Positions 45,827 through 64,000 of a stretch of DNA of 64,000 nucleotides are shown in pieces. The notes under the pieces are model-generated. The model saw only the letters and a list, made by a program, of their open reading frames with translations. It ran no database searches and was not told the origin of the DNA. The stretch comes from Paratrimastix pyriformis (taxonomy: Eukaryota > Preaxostyla > Paratrimastigidae): positions 10,001-74,000 of the forward strand of contig JAPMOS010000023.1 in NCBI GenBank assembly GCA_027972325.1. The letters run 5' to 3'. Each line of letters opens with the position of its first letter. Position 1 is the stretch's first letter. Position numbers and translations under genes: made by a program.

Positions 45827-47670
45827 ATGGACCCGCAACCTCTCCAATTTTGCAATCCAGGGTCATTTCAAGCCCCACAACCACAGGAATACTCCTATCC
45901 TGTGCCATTCCTTCCGGGCGCAATCCCTCCGCCACCACCGCCACCATCGATTCCACTTCCACCAGGATTTCCATGTCCTCCACCTCCTCCTCGTGGAATG
46001 CCTCCACCGCGCAGTCGCTTTGAAAGTTCAAACCGCTTTTTGCATGTTCCCGGTGAGGAGCGACCATTGCTTGGCAGCGAAAGTTCCGAGTTACCTCCTG
46101 TCCAGCCTTTCGTTCCTCCAGCACCAATCCGAAAACCCACACCAAAGAAACACTGGCCCTTTTTAATGGTCACACTCAGTCTGGCCGATATCATCATCTT
46201 GATTGTCGTCATTCTCCAAGACGGATTGGAGTCATGGAGTAAGAACATTCTCTTCGGCCCTCCTCTTTCTGCGTGGGCGAAATGGGGCGCCCGATCCATT
46301 TCCGGCGTCCGAGCGGGTGCTCATTGGCAGTGGATCTCTCCCATCGTGCTCCACGGTCTGGCGTGTCTTCACCATCGCCGATGTCCATCCATGTGTAGGG
46401 GGCATTATCCATCTCGCATTCAATCTCATTTTCATCATGGTCTGCGGATTCAATCGTCCACGATGATCGACCTCACCCCCGGCCTTCAGTTTGTGGCCTT
46501 TCCGATGGAACGTGACTGGTCGGCCGTCCGGATGCTCCCCATCACGGTGGTCGCCGGTGTGGGCGGCAATCTTGTCTCGGCGCTCCTCAGGCCCTTCCAG
46601 GACATGCGGGCCATGTCCGGCGGGGAGCGGTTGACCCTGGCCGCGTCCTGCCCTCTGGCGGGGATCCTCGGTCTGTCTGCATCACCCTCGTCTCACCCCC
46701 CCCCCCCCCCCCCCCCTATCTTCCCATCCTTTGACATCATCCGTCCCCCCGCTCCCTTTTCCCAACTGCCGCAGGGGCCGCCCTGCCGGACGTGCTGAAG
46801 AACTGGTCGATGCTGGTGAGCCCCGTACGGCAGCTGGTCTTCGTGATCCTCGAGATCGCGGTCTACATCGTGGTGGGCCTGGCCCCACAGCAGGACAACT
46901 GGCTCCACATTGGTCCGTGGCTCTGTGGCCAGGAGAACAACACACAAGACATACTCCACAACACGCAGCAAGACGAAACATACAACATGACACAAAAACA
47001 ATACACATTTTGCCGTTGACCCACATACAACACATTGTTGGGAGTCGAGTTGTGCGCTTTTTGCCATGTTCCTTGCCAAGAGACTGCTCGCGGTAACACC
47101 ACGACATCTCCTTTGTGCATTTGGTACCAATCTGGCTCTGGATCCGTCGGGTGGGTGGGTGGGAGCGCAGGCGGGGTTGTGTTCGGCTTCTTCGTGGGGC
47201 TGGTGGTGGCCCCCTGCGAGGGCGCCCGCCGCTCCACCAAGAACATCATCTGCATTGTCACGGGCCTGGTTGGGTCTGTCCCGTCCGCCCCCCCGCCCTC
47301 AGGGCACACACAGGTACTCCGCGGGGATCATGCGCGCACGGTCGCCTGGGTAACATGGGTTTTCATGGGCCCCGCATATCATCCTTCGCAGCTGGTCCCA
47401 CGTATGTCTGCATATGGTACCCCGTCCCATGCATCTGGTTCCCCACACACCTTCTCGCCCAGCACGATCGGGCTGCTGACGGCGGGGTTTGCGCTGTTTT
47501 ACACGGGGACGTCGATCCCCTGCGAGGGCTGGTGCTGGGCCGTCAACCCCTGGTGTCTGTCGGCATTTCTCCCACCCCACCTCCCCCACCACCCTCCCCC
47601 GCTGGGCCGGCCGCCGCTCGGTGCCCATCGCGCGCATCTCGCGTCGTCTCCCGCCCTCCTCTCGCACTGA
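45827..47670 (+). CDS. Rhomboid-family membrane protein, multi-exon
   Basis: The ATG at 45827 starts a Pro-rich cytosolic region (about 110 residues). A first membrane helix follows (WPFLMVTLSLADIIILIVVI), then the rhomboid segment NILFGPPLSAWAKWGARSIS, AHWQWISPIVLH and, across an intron starting GTCTGG, GGIIHLAFNLIFIM, which is the WR/HxxxN loop-helix signature. After GVGGNLVSALLRPF, the position of the catalytic GxSG reads AASCPLAGILG. The helix-6 His is kept as DNWLHIGG, assembled across an intron (GTCCGT at about 46911). A last helix TIGLLTAGFALFYTGTSIPC is followed by a Cys/Trp-rich end. The layout is like plant and animal secretase-type rhomboids. The change around the catalytic serine leaves activity uncertain. 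The C-terminal exon is unresolved; TGA at 47668-47670 is the first in-frame stop. Confidence 0.8.
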
Positions 47671-48156
47671 CGTTTTTCTCATCTGCTTGTTGCTTTCCTC
47701 CTCCTCCTCCTCCTCCTCCTCCCCCTCAGGACGCCCTCGCCGACTCGCACTGGTCTCCATCCCCCCCCCCCCTCCCAATTCGGCTTCTACAGAGGGCTGG
47801 CCATCCCATTTTGTGATCTTCCCTCCTCTCTTGCCCTCCCTTCCCCACTCCCCTCGGCTCGTCAGTCAGTTTTGCGACCTTCCCGGCGCCTCCTTGCCGC
47901 AACCCCTTTCCCCCCTTTTCTTCCGGTCATTTTTTCATGCATCTTCGCTCCCCCTTCGTTTTTTCAGCGCCCAGATGCACTGCATCTGCAGCCATCCTCC
48001 CTCCTCCCTCCTCCCTCCTCCCCTCCACCTCCTCGGATCCCCTCATCATCTCGCCTTCGCTCCCGAAATGCCACACCGTCATCGATTGATCAGTCCCTTT
48101 GCTCCACAAACACACACCGCCATCGCCGCCACATATTGCACGCTTATATCGTCACG
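47671..48156. other. Convergent rhomboid - POT1 3' region
   Basis: About 490 bases, pyrimidine-rich (CTC units at 47698-47720, CCTCCCT units at 47998-48015). A short open stretch GACGCCCTCGCCGACTCG at 47730 may be a last rhomboid exon. Nothing else was recognised. Confidence 0.4.
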
Positions 48157-49753
48157 TCAGCCCGCACTCGCTGGGGGCCGCGGGGGCCGCCGCGGGGTGG
48201 CGATGGCCAGGGGTTGGTGCAGGGCGGGGTGGAAGGGGCCCAGGAGGAAGAGGCTGGTGGCGCCCTGGACGAAGGTCACCCGCACCGGCCCAACGCCACT
48301 GCCCTGGCTCGGGCCCTGGGGCGGCACGTACTGCGGGACAGGCGGATCAAATGAGACACACGTGAGGCTATCCATTCATGCGGGGGGGTGGAAATAGGAA
48401 TGATGGTGTGATGGCGATGGGCCAGGTTCAGATGGTGAGGATAAGACCCATCAGACGCAGAATGGACCAGTGTCGTGGTGCATGAATGGGGGGTGGGAAT
48501 GGGACCTTGACATGGGCCAGTTTCAGGATGGCCGGCGGCCGGTCGGCCTCCCCGGACCCGTCCATGAAGGGGGCCACGGGGACCCCCGGGGGCAGAGCCA
48601 TCTCGCCAATGACCTCCCTGTCGCCACGTCACGTCACGGACAGAAATGGCGAGATGATGAGACGAACGGAACACGCGCGCCAAAGGCCCCCCCCGGGGGG
48701 TGGAGGAGGATGGACGGATGGGAGACGGACGGGCGCCCGGGGATGGCAGGCGAGGCGTCCCGGAAGCGGAGGAGGCCCCCGCCCCGCAGTTCCACGGCCC
48801 GCACGATCAGGTCGGCCGTCACGGGCTCACGCACCTCGGCCAGCTCGTGCAGCCGGAGGTAGTCCTCACCCGCTCGGAAGGGGCCTGTCACACCCCGGGG
48901 GAAGAAGCCATATTTCGGAAGGGGAAACGTGAGTTCGGGGGGGGAATGACGGGGACATGGGACGATGGGGGGACCATGGGGGACGTGGGCCCGGCGGGCA
49001 GCCAGACAGACCCGCTCCGAAGGCCGGGAAGAGGCAGTGGCGGGCCCAGTACTGCAGCAGTCGCACCGTCGCCACGTCCGAGGGCAGCCAGGTGTACTCT
49101 GCGGCGTCTGTTGTTGAGCGCCGCATGGGGGGGGGGGGGGGGGGTCAGGGAGATGATGAAGAAGAAGAGAAGTGCGCCTCGGGGCAGACCGACATCAAGC
49201 GGCGCCTCTTCATCCGGGGGAAAGGAGAGCATTTTGGCCGATTTTCGGAACCGCGCGCCGACCTGACCCTGGGAGTTCGACTCGCCAACCTGGTTTGTTC
49301 ATTGGCATCGGCGCCCACTTCATCGTTTTCATCACAGACCCAAAGCCTATGGAACCGAACAATTTGTCCAGGTCGGAGGGTCGCATACTCTCTGGGAACA
49401 TCCTCAGTTGTGGGCCAGAAGAGGGCCACAGTGAACGGGGGTGCATGAGGGTAGGCGATGGACGGGTCGATGAGAGTCAGCGTCAAAAAAACATCTAAGA
49501 TACCACTAGAGATCTCACAGAGCTTCAGGTCCTCCAGACCTCCTTCACCACGCCGAGAAACCTCGGGAAAACGAAGGTCGAGGATGACCCCATAAATGTG
49601 ATATTTGCCCTTGCCATCGAGAGCCGCCAAAGGTGTGTATTTATAATTAGACTAGATAACAGGAGAAAATGAACCATACCAACGAATATCAACAAACCGG
49701 CCCATGTGATTTTTTCCCCGCTTTTTTCGCTGCTTTTGAGGAGCCCCTGTCAT
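48157..49753 (-). CDS. POT1: POT1 single-strand telomere-binding protein, multi-exon
   Basis: Binds the telomeric G-strand overhang. The proposed exon 1 starts at ATG 49753 (MTGAPQKQRKKRGKNHMGRF, a basic leader). After an intron ending TTATCTAG comes SNYKYTPLAALDGKGKYHIY and GVILDLRFPEV, matching the start of the POT1 OB1 fold (NYIYTPL...VYGVV in human). It continues with LTLTLIDPSIAY and GQIVRFHRLWV, the conserved IVRFHR strand. Further exons give SDVATVRLLQYWARHCLFP (inter-domain helix) and DYLRLHELAEVREPVTADLI then LLRFRDAS (start of OB2). The last exon, starting YVPPQGPSQGSG, ends in TGA at 48157-48159. Only the two N-terminal OB folds are evident; a C-terminal TPP1-binding region is not obvious. 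Some exon joins between 48400 and 49200 are unresolved. Confidence 0.82.
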
Positions 49754-49900
49754 CCTCCAAAGATAGGGCCTCGTCTGTTGTGGTGCTCTCTGGCTCCATC
49801 GGCGGTTTGAGCGCCGCTGTCGCCACGAAAGGTTTGAAAGGATGGCCGAGATTTCAGTTCCCACGGCGTGTACGGCTCATTCCAACAAAGCACACCCAAA
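49754..49900. promoter_or_regulatory. Bidirectional promoter POT1 / TEX261-like
   Basis: 147 bp between divergent start codons. No specific motif was recognised. Confidence 0.55.
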
Positions 49901-50719
49901 ATGTCGGCCTGGGCAGTGATGTACTACAGCGCTTCGCTGATCTTTGTCGTTTTTGTATCCTTCTGTGCAAGTCTGTCACGCAAATGCGACCCTTTCGCCA
50001 AATCTCTGCTAGTGTCGGCTCTCTATTTTCTCAGCGATCAGGCAGAGGAACACTCGGTGCTAGCGAAAAAAACGATAAAGTACACAGATTTGGTTTGCGT
50101 CGCTTTTCTTCCGTCTCTTGACGACTCTCCTCCAGGCCATCATCCTTGCTCACGTTTTGCTTCTGATTTTCGATGGTTTCTCCCTGTTCCCAATCATTGT
50201 TGGCCTTATTACGCACATGTTTTATTACCTTTTGGTGGTCAACCGATTCCCCCTTGTCTCCATCAAGGAGCCCCTCTTCCTCATCAGTGGGGGTCTGCGC
50301 CACTCCTGTACTGACCTTGATCCCCACGGTTTCCACAGTCATGATGGTTGTGGACAACGTTGTGTGGTTCCGGTTCTATTTTGAGAACCAGACCGGCGGT
50401 ACAAACGTGATTATGGGCTTCTCGTTCTTCTTCTGCTTCCTCCTCCTCGTTCCCATCCTTCTGGCTCTTTCGCTCAGCATCAACGATTACGCATTGCCAC
50501 TCGGCAGCGGTATGGGAGGTCTGTACCCGCTCTCATAAGCGTTATATTCGGTGCTCGTTCTTTTCAGGACTCTCCGCGTTTGATGAAGACTCGATGCCCA
50601 CATCCAAGCAATCTTCGTCGGGTGGGACTTGGCGGCTGAGTACTCTCTTGCGTGGCGTCCGCCTTCAGGTGGAGAGGGTTCTTTATCGCCTCTCCGGAAG
50701 GACTGTCATGCGCGCGTAA
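49901..50719 (+). CDS. TEX261: TEX261/Erv26 (Svp26)-family membrane cargo receptor
   Basis: Small polytopic ER-Golgi protein that assists COPII cargo packaging in yeast (Svp26). Exon 1 is 49901-49970 (MSAWAVMYYSASLIFVVFVS). A 42-nt intron beginning GTCTGT and ending CTAG gives ALYFLSDQAEEHSVLAKKTI then KYTD, equivalent to GLYYLAELIEEYTV of human TEX261. The next exon gives DGFSLFPIIVGLITHMFYYL then NRFPLVSIKEPLFLISG. A further exon gives VVDNVVWFRFYFENQTGGTN and FFFCFLLLVPILLALSLSIN. The last exon ends RTVMRA with TAA at 50717-50719. Four to five membrane helices are visible and length is close to the family norm. Confidence 0.88.
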
Positions 50720-51605
50720 TGTTCATAGAATTGTTCTCTTCGTTTTCTCTTCCTTCTGCCATTACTCTTTTTTCTTCTCCTTTTTTTCCCCGTGTCCCCT
50801 CCTCCAACATTGCCGGAAAGTAAGTTTCCCCGGGGAGACTTCCACTTTTTGCCTTCTGGAACCCTCGATCTTCGCACGCTTTGTTCGAGTTCCTTTCAAT
50901 CTTTAACGTTCCTGCCATAGCATCAGAAAATGATGTCTTGCTCTGCCAGAGCGGAAATGAACGAGAGTCCAAGCAGATACAAGGAAATGACGCTCGTGGA
51001 GAGGTGCTGCTGAGTTCGGGAATGGATGACGCCATAAAAACTGAGTGAATTGAAGGTGGAAAAGTCGTGGACGAACGCAAAAAAAAAGGTCGGGCAGCAG
51101 CTCAAACGGGGAATTCCGAAAAAAAAAAAAAAATAGAGAAGAAGGTGTGCGTGCGCGGGGCGGTGGAGCCACAAAACACTGGAGAGCCACCCTCCAATGA
51201 GCCTCCAGCCACCCTCCAAAAAAATGACCTGCCGGCGGTGGGGAAGGGGCGACCAAGGCGCGACCAAAAAAAACCGACGTGCCTGCGACGGCACAGAATG
51301 TGTGTGTGCGTGTCTGTGTGTTGTGTGTGTCTGTGTCGTAAAAGGAACGTGTGGGTGTGTCTGTGTCGTAAAAGGAACGTGTGTGTGTGTGTGTGTGGGG
51401 GGAAGGGGGGGGGCAGCTCCAGCGGAGGCCGGAGCTGAAACAGGTTCACTGACCGCCACCCACCCCGAGCCACCCACACCAGTGGCAGCGGGGTGGGCAA
51501 GCCGCAGATGGGGGTGGGTCGAGGCTCAATGCGGGAGGTCTGCTTCTGCGAATGCAGGAGGGGGAGATCGGGATGATCCGGGCGGGTGGTGGTGGGGCTG
51601 TGTTT
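50720..51605. other. Convergent TEX261 - TMEM185-like 3' region
   Basis: About 890 bases. T-rich at 50740-50800, A13 near 51119, and TG dinucleotide and TGTGTCTGTGTCGTAAAAGGAACG duplications at 51320-51400. No gene, RNA or conserved peptide was recognised. Confidence 0.45.
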
Positions 51606-59771
<8,166 letters not shown>

Positions 59772-59855
59772 TCGTCAAGACAGGTTCAAGAAAGGAATAG
59801 TCTCAAGTACCGCGTCTCTCCCTACTATTCTTTTTATCGGTACAAATTTTGTTGG
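59772..59855. promoter_or_regulatory. Bidirectional promoter TMEM185-like / F-box-membrane gene
   Basis: 84 bp between divergent start codons. It includes TATTCTTTTTATCGG; no certain element. Confidence 0.55.
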
Positions 59856-61397
59856 ATGCGATTTCAGGATGAGATACTCCTCTTGATCTTTAAAGACATT
59901 GATATAGCTACTGTATCTAATGTCTGGTTGTTGTTTTCGCCGTTTTTTTGCCGCAAACCTGTCTCGTTCAATCATGGCAGTGCTCCTTAGTCTGCACACA
60001 GTGGCGCACTGTCCTCCGATCAGAACGGCTCTGGGCACGATATTGCCTTCGCGATTTATCCCGACTCCAAGAAGAGATGAAATTGGCGAGCACATCTTTT
60101 TATTCGTTCCTCGACTTTGACCCAACCCAAGAAGAGTCCTGGCGGACGGCCACCCGTTTTGGGATTTCAAGACGTGGATGGCGAGACACATACCGGCTCT
60201 ATATGCTCACCAAGCTTCAAGAGCGGGAAAACCAACGCAAAGATCGGGTCCGTGCTCCGGTCTCCTGTGGTGGTTTGGGTTCATCCCCCTTCCATCCGCT
60301 GCAGGCCTTCCGGGACGCCCGGCGGGCTGCCCAAATTTCCTTTGTCCAGCGGGCATTGCTTCATCTGAGCGTCATCATCAGCATGGCCCTGTTCTTCGTC
60401 TCCTTCTACCAGTCGGCCGTCCTTTGGGATCGTCCCCTCCCCCTGTCGACCTTCCCCCACACCCGCAGCGTGGCGCCCGCCCTGGTGGCCCTATGCCTCC
60501 TGGGGTTTTCCTTCGCGGCCCTGCTGCGAGGGCCGTACTTCATCTTCGTGCCGGTGGTGGCGGGCGGGTTTTGGCTGCTGCCCGCCCTGCATGCCGACGG
60601 GTACATGACCGGGTCCTCATTCCGGGCCATGGGCGCGTACTGGATCATCGTCGGGGTGGCCAGCATGGTCCCGCCGGCTTTCGCGTGCCTCTGCAACTGC
60701 TGCCGCTTTCTGCTGCCCGTGATGCTCCTCGAGTCTGCCGGCGCCACCCCAATTCGCCGCCCCGCCACACCATCACACGCTGCTTGACACCTTCATTCGC
60801 CACCCACTCTTCTCCTTTCTCCGCAGGCTCCCCGTAGCTCCGGTGGCGGCCTGGCTGTGGATGGTGTGCCTGAAGAAGGACGGGATCCTCGAGTACCCCT
60901 GGACCACCGTCATGCTCCCCCTGGCAAGCGTGCCTCTCTGTCTCCTGATCACAGTCCTGCTCTTCCGCCCGGGGGGATGCAGAGTCTTCCTGATGTCCAT
61001 GGTGGCTCTTCCCCTGGCGGCCTCCATCTATGCCCTGGGTATGCGCTTCGACGGAAGCCCCCAGGTGGCCCAGTGGAGCCACGTGGGGATTCTGAGGCCG
61101 CTCTGGGCCACCTTTGCGGCGCTTTTCCTCATGGCCCTGGTGTGGACATACGCCTCTCTGCGGGACACCGAACGCCGCCTGCACAAGGAGGGTATCGCAG
61201 CCGATATTCTGGGCGAGATCAACCTCCGCAGCCTGCGCGGAATGCTCGAACAGACTGGTGCCTACTACGGGTCGCCTCGCATCTATCACCGCAATATCTC
61301 CGTGGTTGAATACTCTTATCCTGCGAAACGACGACGGTGGCTCAGACAGCAGCAGGACAGGATGCTGACCCGGCGATTCGGGCGGAGTTCTGAATGA
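59856..61397 (+). CDS. F-box domain fused to a multi-pass membrane protein
   Basis: The ATG at 59856 gives MRFQDEILLLIFKDIDIATV. A GTCTGG intron joins in phase 0 to CSLVCTQWRTVLRSERLWAR, completing an F-box (DEILLxIF...VCxQWRxxxxSxxLW). After a basic helical stretch (RDTYRLYMLTKLQERENQRK) and a GTCCGT intron (about 60247), the chain turns strongly hydrophobic. Helices include ALLHLSVIISMALFFVSFYQ, VAPALVALCLLGFSFAALLR, YFIFVPVVAGGFWLLPALHA, AYWIIVGVASMVPPAFACLC, TVMLPLASVPLCLLITVLLF, RVFLMSMVALPLAASIYALG and LWATFAALFLMALVWTYASL. The last pairs with MRFDGSPQVAQWS, resembling the LRLDG-type turns of the divergent TMEM185-like neighbour. It ends RFGRSSE with TGA at 61395-61397. Likely a membrane-anchored E3 adaptor. 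The splice near 60780-60825 is not phased with certainty. Confidence 0.7.
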
Positions 61398-61544
61398 GTA
61401 GTTTTTTTCTTCTTTTTCTGACGTTCTTCCACTTTTTTTGGTTTGTTAAAGTTATTTCGTATTTTTTTCTCTTGGAACTTTTCTTGTGCCCAAGCCAGAA
61501 AGAAAAAAAAATGGCTTGACATGACATTTTGTCGCTTCGGACAG
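61398..61544. other. Region upstream of SPT2
   Basis: T-rich, with a short direct pattern of A/T runs. The true SPT2 first exon and promoter probably lie here, but I could not find a start codon that splices in phase. Confidence 0.35.
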
Positions 61545-63293
61545 GGATCGAGCGGCCGAACCGGAGAATCACCCAAGACTGGCGGTCTGGGCGGACCATT
61601 CATTGTTTGCTCACTTTCCGGTTGCAGGAGAAAAAGGAAGACATTTTTAAGGACTATGATTACAATTCTCTCAAGAACTTCGCCCTCAAAACTCAATCGA
61701 AACCGGCGGCCCCAGCCGCCCCTCTGAGAAAGCCCGCAGCAAGTGGTGTCACGCATCCACCATCTGCCATGAAACGAACCTCTCGGCCATCGCCGGCTGC
61801 CAAGCCTAAACCTTTTCTTGATTTCTCCAAATTCAACCCCGCCATCTTGGCGCTCCATGCTGCCATGGCCCACTCCAGAGGTCTGTGTTCCATTTCTGGA
61901 CTCACATTGCACCCGCTACTAGCCGAAAGAAGGGCGCCCAACCCATCTGGCGGCACCACCAAACAGCGCCGTTCGGCCTCTTCTACTCCTGGCTCCCGAA
62001 TGGTCATCAAGCCGCGCCCCAAGGATGCCCCGCCACCACCCTCCTACCGACAGCTCACCTTCGAGGAGTTTTTTAAGAGTCGGTCACAAGCCAAAAGCGC
62101 CGGCGATCCCGGGGAGTTAGCCCCGGTTCACCCCGCCTCTTTCTACGCGGAGCGGCTCACCACGAAGGAGCTGCGAACGCTCACAAACCTCCAACAGAAG
62201 TACGATGCGTGGGTTGCTGCCCGCCGAGAGGCACGCGCGCAGAAGGTCGCCAAGGAGGCCAAACGCACACAAACACCACCGGAACGGCGCCCGGCCAAGC
62301 CGGCCGACCCGCAGAGCGCCCAGAAGGCCCAAGAGCTGGCCAATAAGATGGCCCCCAAATTCGTCTGTCGTTTTTCGGGTTTTCTCCCGAGGCATCTCTC
62401 CCCTCTTCCCCTCCAGCACTTGGTCACCGAGGAGCGGGCCCCCCTCGACTACGACAGCCTTCGCACGCTCGCCCTCACCCAGAAGGAGGCGCCAAAGATG
62501 AAGCCGCCAGCCGCCCGGCCTCCTCCCTCTGCCCTGCCGCCACATCCCCTCAGCCGCCCGGCCACCACCCCTTCCTCTCGCGGTAGCTCCACCACTCCGC
62601 CTTCACGCGCCACCCAGACTCTCGGGACGGGGGGCCCCGACGCCTTCTTTTTGGACGAGGCCACGAGCACGGCGGGCAGGGCAGCCGCTGCGGAGAAGGG
62701 CCATCTTCTGTCTCGGAGCGGTCTGAAGCGCCCCCCGGGGAATTCCCACCATCCTCTTTTTTTCCTTCTTCTTCTTGTCATTGCGTCATCTGCCCCCATA
62801 GATGCCCTCCAGCGGGCCCTCGGGGGAAAGCGACCCGGCAGCGGGGCTGCGAGCAGGCCGGGACGAGTGCTCCAGGATGGGCCGGCTCCGGGCGAGGATG
62901 AAGAAGCGTCTGTCCCTCTTGGCGCCGCCTCATGCACATTCACAATCACTTGCGAACCTTCCCCCAGGTACTACGAGCGAAGATTCGGGGGCGGTAAATA
63001 CCGCTGGGCCGAGGAAGAGGAAGACGACGACGACACGGCAGGGATGGAGTCCTCCTTCGCCGATATCCAACGGGAAGAGGCCCGCAGGTCACAAATCATC
63101 TTGCTGCCCACAACCACGTTGCTCACCCCTCCCGGACAATAGTGCGCGGATTGCCGAGGAGGAAGACACATTCGAGCTTCGACGAGAAAAAGCACTCAAG
63201 CGTCAGCAGGCACGCCTGCTCGAGGTGCATCAGCAGGCGGAAGCGCAGGATGCCGCGAAAAAAGCCGCGGGAGCCAAACGACCACGCGAATGA
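61545..63293 (+). CDS. SPT2-domain chromatin protein (histone H3-H4 chaperone), 5' end unresolved
   Basis: An exon after CTTCGGACAG (from 61545) splices at a GTCTGG donor to EKKEDIFKDYDYNSLKNFAL. A long basic, Pro/Ser/Ala-rich middle follows, with a helical segment (FYAERLTTKELRTLTNLQQK then YDAWVAARREARAQKVAKEA). The C-terminal SPT2 box is YYERRFGGGKYRWAEEEEDD then MESSFADIQREEARS, continuing across an intron (GTCACA to ATAG) into ARIAEEEDTFELRREKALKR and a Lys/Arg tail, with TGA at 63291-63293. The MESSF-x-x-I-x-x-EEARSARIAEEED pattern is the H3-H4-contacting SPT2 signature. Several small introns inside the middle part are likely (for example about 62370-62415 and 62735-62800). Confidence 0.8.
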
Positions 63294-63506
63294 ACCTTCC
63301 ATCATCCCCTTCTCTCTTCTCTTCTTCGCTCCCTTCGGGGGAAAAACGTGTTGGCCCGGGGACAATGGGGCAATTGCCGGAGAAGAACGATGAAAGGGGT
63401 GAGGGAAGAAAGAAAGAGAGGGAAGAGGAGACGATACAAAAGGAAAAGAAGAGGATTCATTTCAAGAAAAGGGACAAAAAGAAAGGATTTTACCCCACTC
63501 ACCGTT
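63294..63506. other. SPT2 - retroelement gap
   Basis: About 210 bases, purine-rich at 63390-63480. Nothing recognised. Confidence 0.45.
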
Positions 63507-64000
63507 TTAGCCCATCTTGGCGTTGGGGTCGCTCTCCATCTTGTACTGGTCGAGAGCCACGTTGAAGCATGCCAGGCCCGTGCTCTTGTGGTGGGCGGTG
63601 GCGGCCTGGGCCCAGGTCTCCTCGAGCGCCGCACCCCAGCGGGCCAGCGTGGCGGCAATGCGAGCCAGCCAGAAGGAGCGGTTGAAGGTCCGCTCGGCCT
63701 TGTGGTGCGCCTCGCCCACCAGGTGGAAGAACTTCTCGGCCTTGGGGCCAAGCTGAGCGACCACCGTGATGCCGAAGGGCCAGAGGTTGCCCGGGTTCTT
63801 CGCGCACCATTCCTTGTACTCGGTCTCCTTCTGTGCCTCGGCCTGGCTCGGCACGTCCCCTCGGGCGGCGGCGGCGGAGTGGGAGACGGCCAGGGGCTCG
63901 GCCACTACCAGGTCGAGGTAGTGCACCCCTCCGGAGACGAAGGTGAAGGAGATGTCGGGGCGGCGCACCTTCGTCTTGGGGCACGCGCGGGACGGGTCCC
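63507..64000 (-). mobile_element. C-terminal part of a probable non-LTR retroelement polyprotein (partial)
   Basis: A single uninterrupted minus-strand frame enters from the right edge and ends near 63507. It reads ...KTKVRRPDISFTFVSGGVHY, LDLVVAEPLAVSHS and then an Ala/Glu/Lys-rich segment (AQKETEYKEWCAKN), followed by PFGITVVAQLGPKAEKFFHL and a helical end. The layout (R)PD-x-D-x(V)-x-P-x-x-SH, AA-rich helix, KxxKY-like helix and GxxGPxA resembles the region downstream of reverse transcriptase in protist and plant LINE-like elements, possibly a degenerate nuclease-type fold. It is the only intron-free stretch of this length apart from the helicase tail. No RT motif is inside the window, so the assignment is tentative. 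Confidence 0.5.

Overview
This window looks like nuclear DNA of a GC-rich, intron-dense eukaryotic microbe. Almost every recognisable protein is broken into short exons by GT-AG introns. Both tRNAs are of eukaryotic type, and the protein set (VAP, INTS11, CCDC22, POT1, TEX261, SPT2, TRANK1-like helicase, F-box proteins) is eukaryotic only. I cannot name the species. A free-living protist such as a Paratrimastix-like preaxostylan is a weak guess from overall style. Exon calls come from homology remembered from known families plus splice signals read by eye, so exon edges are firm only where stated.

Layout. 1-3147: 3' part of a proline/serine-rich gene with an antisense tRNA-Leu in an intron. 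3290-6474: VAP-type ER membrane protein. 6724-11072: Trk/HKT potassium transporter. 11596-14539: Pelota/Dom34. 14675-15155: FKBP12-like prolyl isomerase. 15515-16122 (-): F-box protein. 16493-26584: very large TRANK1-like SF1 helicase. 26871-30207: F-box/ankyrin-like protein. 30314-30403: a fragment of large-subunit rRNA. 30487-31717: F-box/SPRY protein. 32053-38660 (-): Integrator endonuclease INTS11. 38757-45134: CCDC22 (Commander complex). 45428-45819: small ORF with an antisense tRNA-Ser in its intron. 45827-47670: rhomboid-family protein. 48157-49753 (-): POT1 telomere protein. 49901-50719: TEX261/Erv26-type cargo receptor. 51606-59771 (-): polytopic TMEM185-like protein. 59856-61397: F-box domain fused to a multi-pass membrane protein. 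61545-63293: SPT2 histone chaperone. 63507 to the right edge (-): C-terminal piece of a probable retroelement polyprotein.

Most genes are housekeeping and functionally unrelated. Several are tightly packed head to head and probably share promoters: INTS11/CCDC22 (96 bp between start codons), POT1/TEX261 (147 bp) and TMEM185-like/F-box-membrane (84 bp). Introns range from about 42 nt to more than 1 kb. The long ones are filled with micro- and minisatellites, including a (TGG)n array of nearly 900 bp, and several contain degenerate copies of the neighbouring exon edge.

The most unusual signal is the 5' splice site. Homology-anchored introns on both strands start mostly with GTCCGT, GTCTGT or close variants (GTCYGY) instead of the usual GTRAGT, which implies a matching change in U1 snRNA or in 5'-splice-site recognition.
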